A DNA stretch of 64,000 bases, from the NCBI GenBank assembly GCA_043228905.1, contig JBHGNT010000017.1, positions 9,114,001 to 9,178,000 on the forward strand, read 5' to 3'. The DNA comes from Azolla caroliniana (lineage: Eukaryota > Polypodiophyta). The notes below the pieces were generated by a model. That model was given only the letters and a program-made list of their open reading frames with translations, searched no databases and was not told where the DNA came from. Position numbers and translations under genes: made by a program. This document shows positions 59,701 through 64,000 of the stretch, in pieces. Within the stretch, counting starts at the first letter, position 1. The number at the start of each line of letters is the position of its first letter.

Positions 59701-61603
59701 TGAAGACGCACAATACTTGGTCCTTTGTCTTCAACGGTGCCGTCCACAGCTTCCGGCTATGGTCATCTATGAATGTTACAAAGTACTGGGCTCCGCCATG
59801 TGACTTCGTTTCTACCTGACACACATCAGTGTGTACCAACTCCAATGGTACACTACGTCTCATCGGTGGTCTTGAGCGGAAGGAGGTTCGGTTCTGCTTA
59901 CCGGCCAGACAGTCGGTACACTTCCCCAAGTGTACGTGCTTTATCGGTATCAGGTTGTCTTCGGCAAGTCTCTTCATCCCCTTCTCGCTCATGTGGCACA
60001 GTCTCTTGTGCCATAGCTCACCGGCAATGTCGGCTGCCACATTCAGCTCTTCCGGACACAACCAGGCATTCATAAGGTACAGTGTGTTGACTTTCCGGGC
60101 CCGAGCCACTATCAGGCTTCCCTTGCTGAACTTCATTACGCCGTTCCGGATGCTACCTGTGTAGCCTTCATCGTCTAGCCTCCCGGCCAAAATCAGGTTC
60201 AATCGAACCTCCGGAACGTGTCGGACATCCTTCAGCAGCATTTTGCATCCGGTCGGGGTTGTCAACCATACGTCTCCTATGCCGGCAATCCGGCACGTAC
60301 CTTCATTTTGTCGGGATTCCGCGCTCGGCCACAACCGAGGAACAGGATCGATTCACAGAAAACGGGAAATACAACAATGCACGAAAACAATAGAGAGAAG
60401 GGTACACTGGATGTTTTACGTGGAAAACCCTAAATGGGAAAAACCACGGGAGTGCAAGACTCCAACTATCACTATACTCGGGAATGTACAATGGCGAGCT
60501 GCAAGGCGACGACCTTGAGCTCGTTGTCCTCGCCACAGGCGGCGGTATTACACAGAGGCGTCGACCTCTTCCTTCCTCTTTCTCTCTCACTCTCTCTCGG
60601 CTGCTCTCACTTCGCTCCCTCTTTGTGGAAAACAGAAAAATGAGCAGCAACAACAAAACTGTTTGCCCTAAGTCATATTTATACACATATGACTTTCGGG
60701 CTATTTACAAATATAGCCTCAAGGGCCCTTGGCAAACATATTCACAGATATGTCCCCGCATCCGGATCTCTCTCCGGGTACATACGTCATCCGGCTCCGT
60801 AACTGGGGTCTTCAGCATCCGGCTCCGTAACCGGGTACTCTTCATCCGGCTTCATGCCGGTTACTCTTCATCCTACGGTTCCGTAACAGCCTCCGGGCTT
60901 GCCGTCATTCATCTCCGGACATCCCATCCGGAGGGACCGAAATCCCAACAATTCAATTACAAAGAAGAAGGCTAGAGCACATGTCAATGAGCGTAACGTG
61001 GTTAACTACATCATGTGCCCAGCTGTAACCAAAAAATTAAGACATGTGTCAGGGGATAAAAGTATGGTGAACCCTTATCAAAAACCTCAAAGATTGATCA
61101 ACCGCCTCATAGAGCTCTTCTCGAATCCAGATGATTGGGTCCTAGACTTGTTCTCTGGCACAGGTATAATATATATATTTAATTTCAATCTTGTCTATCA
61201 AGTTTAAGACGTTACTTCTTATATATACTTGTTTGTGTTCATGCGACCATTAGGTACAACAACAGCTTGTGCATTGAAGATGTTTAGAAACTGTGTTGCA
61301 TTGGAGAAGGACCCTGCTCAAGTTAACTTCATCAAAATGAGGATCACAGGAATCTGGGACTGTCCGGATCAGGATCAAGAAGTCGGAGCAAAACACATCA
61401 ACGAGACAGAGATGTTCCAGATGACTTCACGAGAACCAATGGAACCAATTGATGAAGAAGCAAGGGAGCTGGTGGACCCGGAAGATGTAGCACAGTTTGA
61501 CCATACATCAGATTCGAGAGAGCTTGGAGATGACACGAATGAAAACAGTCTAGAACAATCAGCGCCAGAGGAGCCTGCTCTGCCTGATTTGCTTATAGAT
61601 TGA
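53716..61603 (+). CDS. ParB-like domain plus DNA N6/N4 methyltransferase, interrupted by E4
   Basis: Proposed exons: 53716-53741, 54065-55702, 55785-55923, 55992-56455, 56545-56626 joined across E4 to 60956-61163, and 61254-61603. All introns are GT-AG; 82, 68, 89 and 90 bases are typical sizes, and the first (323 bases) is the least certain. Together they give about 968 residues. An N-terminal unknown domain (about 60-190) and an acidic linker with KKSRK are followed by a ParB-like domain (about 270-420) with YVIGGSHSAEARRQLVKEYP at 345 and LAWDHNNDNDYRQ. The methyltransferase has motif IV as ADIPYGF (Asp 688, DIPY for DPPY) and later motif I as VLDLFSGTGTT (Asp 847). This IV-before-I order is the beta class of N6-adenine or N4-cytosine enzymes. 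Expected role: methylating DNA, perhaps the transposon or its target, in the nucleus. ParB-methyltransferase fusions are known from phages and bacterial mobile elements. This copy is broken by E4. Confidence 0.75.
56627..57268 (-). repeat. E4 3' LTR
   Basis: In element orientation TGTTGGGATTTCGG to GGAATTCTGACA. Polypurine GAAGGGGGAGTT lies next to it (complement of 57269-57280). Confidence 0.95.
57279..60308 (-). pseudogene. E4 pol: protease remnant, integrase, RT, RNase H
   Basis: The first frame (to 59657) starts within the LTR and enters at NEGTCRIAGIGDVWLTTPTG, continues with WHKRLCHMSEKGMKRLAEDN and CTDCLAGKQNRTSF, core YFVTFIDDHSRKLW. A frameshift near 59690 leads to the 822-codon frame with IRADNGGEYRGQF, NGLAERMNRTIMERV, RT active site LLYVDDMLIVG and RNase H STTEAEYMAAVEAGKEI, ending HPMPK. 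This is the best-preserved copia RT and RNase H in the window. Confidence 0.9.
60309..60950 (-). repeat. E4 5' LTR
   Basis: 642 bases; seven differences from 56627-57268, five of them in the first 100 bases on the left side. On its inner side it continues into protease sequence without any primer site. Confidence 0.95.
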
Positions 61604-62329
61604 TGTAGATGGCGTAATGTAAAAATTGAGGATTTTGAGGCATAATGTTCACCATCACTTCATATTATATTTGTATATGAGAACATCTGTAATTGTTTAT
61701 CGTTTAATTAAATTCACCTGTTCATAATTTCCCGTTTTAATCATTATTGGAACCGTTGTTTGTATTTACATATAATTGGTCACCATGCTCTTCTTCAGTT
61801 TGAGATATTAACATGATATTGTAATTTCTCATTTCCGTTAGCATGACTGTATATGAAAAGGCGAATATTTTTGATAATAAGAGGTTTTTAGTTACCTACG
61901 GTTCAAGTCTACTGGTTCCACATAGTATAAATGAATGTCATACGTAATTGTTACTCTTACCAATTACATTGTCATGAAATATATGACATTATACAATGAA
62001 ACTATCGATATACCCGTCCAACAAGTGGGGTACTACTTTATTCCTAAACCCAAAACCACATATTTATAATTACGGTTTATGTAGTTTTACTCTACAATTT
62101 GAATATGGATACCAATTTTAGAACTTTTTATTGAACCAAGTCTTCAATTGTGCTCCATGATATGCAAATTGACACGAATGTGGACACATATACAATTTAG
62201 TAATTGCTAGGTTTTTTTTGTTCTATATTTAACCATCAAGTCGCAAAAGGGGTACGCATGCATCGTATATTTTTGATATCGGGCTAAAATAGGGTACTTT
62301 TCTACATCTGGCCAACTATGCCAAAAGAG
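61604..62329. other. T1 right noncoding end
   Basis: AT-rich 3' flank of the methyltransferase gene, with AATTAAATT-type words near 61700. No other gene is supported. Confidence 0.5.
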
Positions 62330-62366
62330 AATACGACATATTACCTGTTTCAAATGACCCGGTGTT
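62330..62366 (-). repeat. T1 right terminal inverted repeat
   Basis: Its complement starts AACACCGGGTCATTTG and ends GTCGTATT. TGGT follows at 62367-62370, equal to 50415-50418. Confidence 0.85.
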
Positions 62367-62369
62367 TGG

Positions 62370-63236
62370 TGTTGACCCATCTAACCCGACTCGATACCAC
62401 GGAGGGTGGTTAACCCCCATGTCGTGAAGATTCCAGGGCATGGTGAGAAACCGGGGAATATCAGAGGAATCGGCGAGGTGGAGCATGTGCACTCACCCTT
62501 GATAGGGGCGCCATCATGGCGCCGGATAGTAGTTAATTCAGGACAGAGGATCCCATGTAATAAGGGATTTATCCCACATTGGTACGCATCCCTCTCCTTG
62601 TTCTATAAATGGAAGGGAGCTCCCTTTGTAAAAGGGTTGCCCATTTTGAGTTAGGAAGGGTATACCTCTTAGGTCTAGGGTTTGGTAGTTTTCTTGGTCT
62701 TCATCTTATTCTTATTCCCTTAGGGTTTGTATTTTGGTCTTTTCACCCTATTTCGTTTAGGGTTTCATTTTATTCTTCTTCATTATCTCGTGGGTTTGGT
62801 TCACTCTTTCGAGTGGATGTTAGTGTCCCATTTAGGTTCTTCTTCGTGTGAGAGTTTTTGATTGGTTCGAGGTTTCAACAACGATGGCTTTTGGCATTCC
62901 GGTGGCGGCACTTGAAGGTTTGGTTTCCTCTCCTCGATGGAGAGTGTTTCGCATGGCGGTCGGTTCGAGAAGGGAGGGCGAAGTGGCACGGGAACACTCC
63001 ATCGTCGTCGGGGCGTGACCAACGATGGATGTCGCGGTCCCGACGGCCCACTTGACTCGCCTTCGCCGGTCCCCCATTCTTATCTTGTTTGTAATAGCCA
63101 CCAGATTCAGGCATGTAACCGTCTTGTTGTAAAACTCTTGCAATATATATGCATGTTGGTGTATATCTATCTTCCTTGTAACATATTTGAGTCGGGTCCA
63201 TATTCGCGGTGAACCATCTTTTGTGAAACCCTACAT
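62370..63236 (+). repeat. G3: gypsy 5' LTR (borders tentative)
   Basis: TGTTGACCCATC at 62370 to ACCCTACA at about 63236, with TATAAAT at 62604-62610. Then TTGGATCCGG, a possible primer site. No second LTR is in the window to confirm the borders. It begins directly against T1. Confidence 0.5.
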
Positions 63237-63239
63237 TCG

Positions 63240-63904
63240 TTGGATCCGGAAGCCGATTCCGAACCAAAGCCTACAAAGCTTAAGGACTCCACCATCCGTC
63301 TCCCTAGTCCAAGACCCCCACGGTCCCGCCTAAGATCCTACACGTACCCGCGGAATACCACGACACCAGGGACACTACCAAACATGAACCTCCCATTGAA
63401 CCCAGCAACTAGAGCACCTCTCAACACAGCCCCACTACAGGAGAGCCCAATGGCAAACACGCTCAGCGTAGAGTGACACATACGGGATGTCGCGCAAGAG
63501 TTACGTGTGATAGAACAAGAAATCAATATATGGATGATGCAACTCGCGAAAGGGGGACAACCGGAAATCATCACCCGAGATATCGAAGCCGCTTTGGCAC
63601 CCGACACCGCCACATATAGACACGACCCCTACACCCGACCAAACTGTCTCGGCACCCCCAAACGCCGAACTCGCACTAGCATTACAATCTATCCAAACCC
63701 TCGTGGCATTGATGGAAAAAGAGTGATTGCCCACAGACAATTCGAGAAACCCTACCAACGACAGCGGGAAGAGTGCTTCCTTTTATAAGCTAGTACCCCG
63801 TTTTCTCGGTTTCGGTGACGCATAAGATCACGTAGAGAGGTTCAAGCAGATATGTCGAGCTTATGAGCCCCTCACAAAGACTACCAAAGTAGCCGCATTC
63901 AGAC
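63240..63904 (+). pseudogene. G3 gag, N-terminal part
   Basis: Frame MDPEADSEPKPTKLKDSTIR to 63476, a TGA, then in-frame VIEQEINIWMMQLAKGG and DIEAALAPDTATYR; after a frameshift near 63660 the sequence reads FLGFGDAXDHVERFKQIC and AYEPLTKTTKVAAFRL, a gypsy capsid pattern. It is cut at 63904 by an E2-family LTR. Confidence 0.6.
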
Positions 63905-64000
63905 TGTTGAGAGATAGGTCCCTCCGGATGGGAAGGGAGAAGAACAGTGCCTCGGCCGAAACCGTATGAGGTGGACCTGGCTACGGAGAGCCAGATGGTG
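63905..64000 (+). mobile_element. E2-family LTR, cut by the window end
   Basis: Starts TGTTGAGAGATAGGTCCCTC, the start of the E2 LTR with a few changes, and includes the 54-base-unit words GGCTACGGAGAGCC. It is a further insertion of that family, into G3 gag. Confidence 0.85.

Larger units (their letters stand above)
56627..60950 (-). mobile_element. E4: Ty1/copia element inside a methyltransferase exon
   Basis: ATTCA flanks it at 56622-56626 and 60951-60955. Two 642-base LTRs differ at seven positions, all transitions. The 5' LTR joins the middle of the protease region directly, so primer site, gag and the protease active site are missing. Pol is otherwise nearly open and close to E2. Confidence 0.95.
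50419..62366. mobile_element. T1: DNA transposon with transposase and ParB-methyltransferase genes
   Basis: 37-bp terminal inverted repeats (50419-50455 and 62330-62366) match at 35 of 37 positions. TGGT lies on both outer sides. Inside are two divergent genes with a shared upstream region: the DDE-like transposase (minus strand) and the ParB-methyltransferase (plus strand). Without E4 (4,324 bases plus a 5-base duplication) the element would be about 7.6 kb. I know of no named superfamily with this gene pair. Confidence 0.8.

Noticed and set aside
57556-59703. Several plus-strand open frames of 60-190 codons
   Set aside because: They are antisense to the well-supported E4 RT and integrase and have low-complexity Ser/Arg composition.
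1-64000. rRNA genes or operon-like gene sets
   Set aside because: No rRNA-like stretch or clustered short-gap gene order was seen; all long frames belong to mobile elements or remnants.

Overview
The window looks like repeat-rich nuclear DNA from a land plant, most likely a non-seed plant (fern, lycophyte or bryophyte). The evidence is plant-type Ty1/copia and Ty3/gypsy retrotransposons, an initiator-methionine-tRNA-type primer site (TGGTATCAGAGC), short spliceosomal introns of 68-90 bases, and two transposase families that I associate mainly with non-seed plants. I see no rRNA, CRISPR, operon or obvious host housekeeping gene. The lineage assignment is an inference.

Layout. 1-6.2 kb: minus-strand gypsy element G1, cut by the window edge. 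6.2-8.1 kb: a tRNA-Lys-like repeat and a decayed copia fragment. 8.14-17.67 kb: plus-strand gypsy element G2, with about 3 kb of accessory coding sequence between integrase and the 3' LTR. 17.7-23.8 kb: LTR remnants, two minus-strand copia pieces (K0, K1) and a gypsy integrase scrap. 23.8-29.2 kb: a decayed DNA-transposon transposase (T2), a minus-strand remnant resembling an FCP1/SCP-type phosphatase, and an array of the palindrome TAGCTAATTAGCTA that carries a solo LTR. 29.17-46.27 kb: a three-level nest. Copia C1 (target duplication CTATT) holds copia E2 (AAAAT), which holds gypsy chromovirus E3 (GTCGA on one side). 46.3-50.4 kb: gypsy and copia scraps and a second palindrome array. 50.42-62.37 kb: DNA transposon T1. 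62.37-64 kb: the 5' end of gypsy G3, interrupted by an E2-family LTR.

The most interesting object is T1. It has 37-bp terminal inverted repeats matching at 35 of 37 positions and a candidate TGGT target duplication. It carries two divergent genes: a DDE-like transposase (minus strand) and a six-exon gene (plus strand) predicted to encode about 968 residues. That second gene has a ParB-like domain followed by a permuted beta-class DNA N6/N4 methyltransferase, an architecture familiar from phages and bacterial mobile elements and unexpected in a plant transposon. Copia E4 (56627-60950, target duplication ATTCA, LTRs 635/642 identical) sits inside one exon; without it the reading frame is continuous. 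A plausible reading is a transposon that carries its own DNA modification or ParB-type DNA-binding function, interrupted fairly recently.

E3 is the other notable element. Its two LTRs look identical, it has no tRNA primer site, and the sequence after its 5' LTR is complementary to the predicted 5' end of its own transcript, which suggests Tf1-type self-priming.
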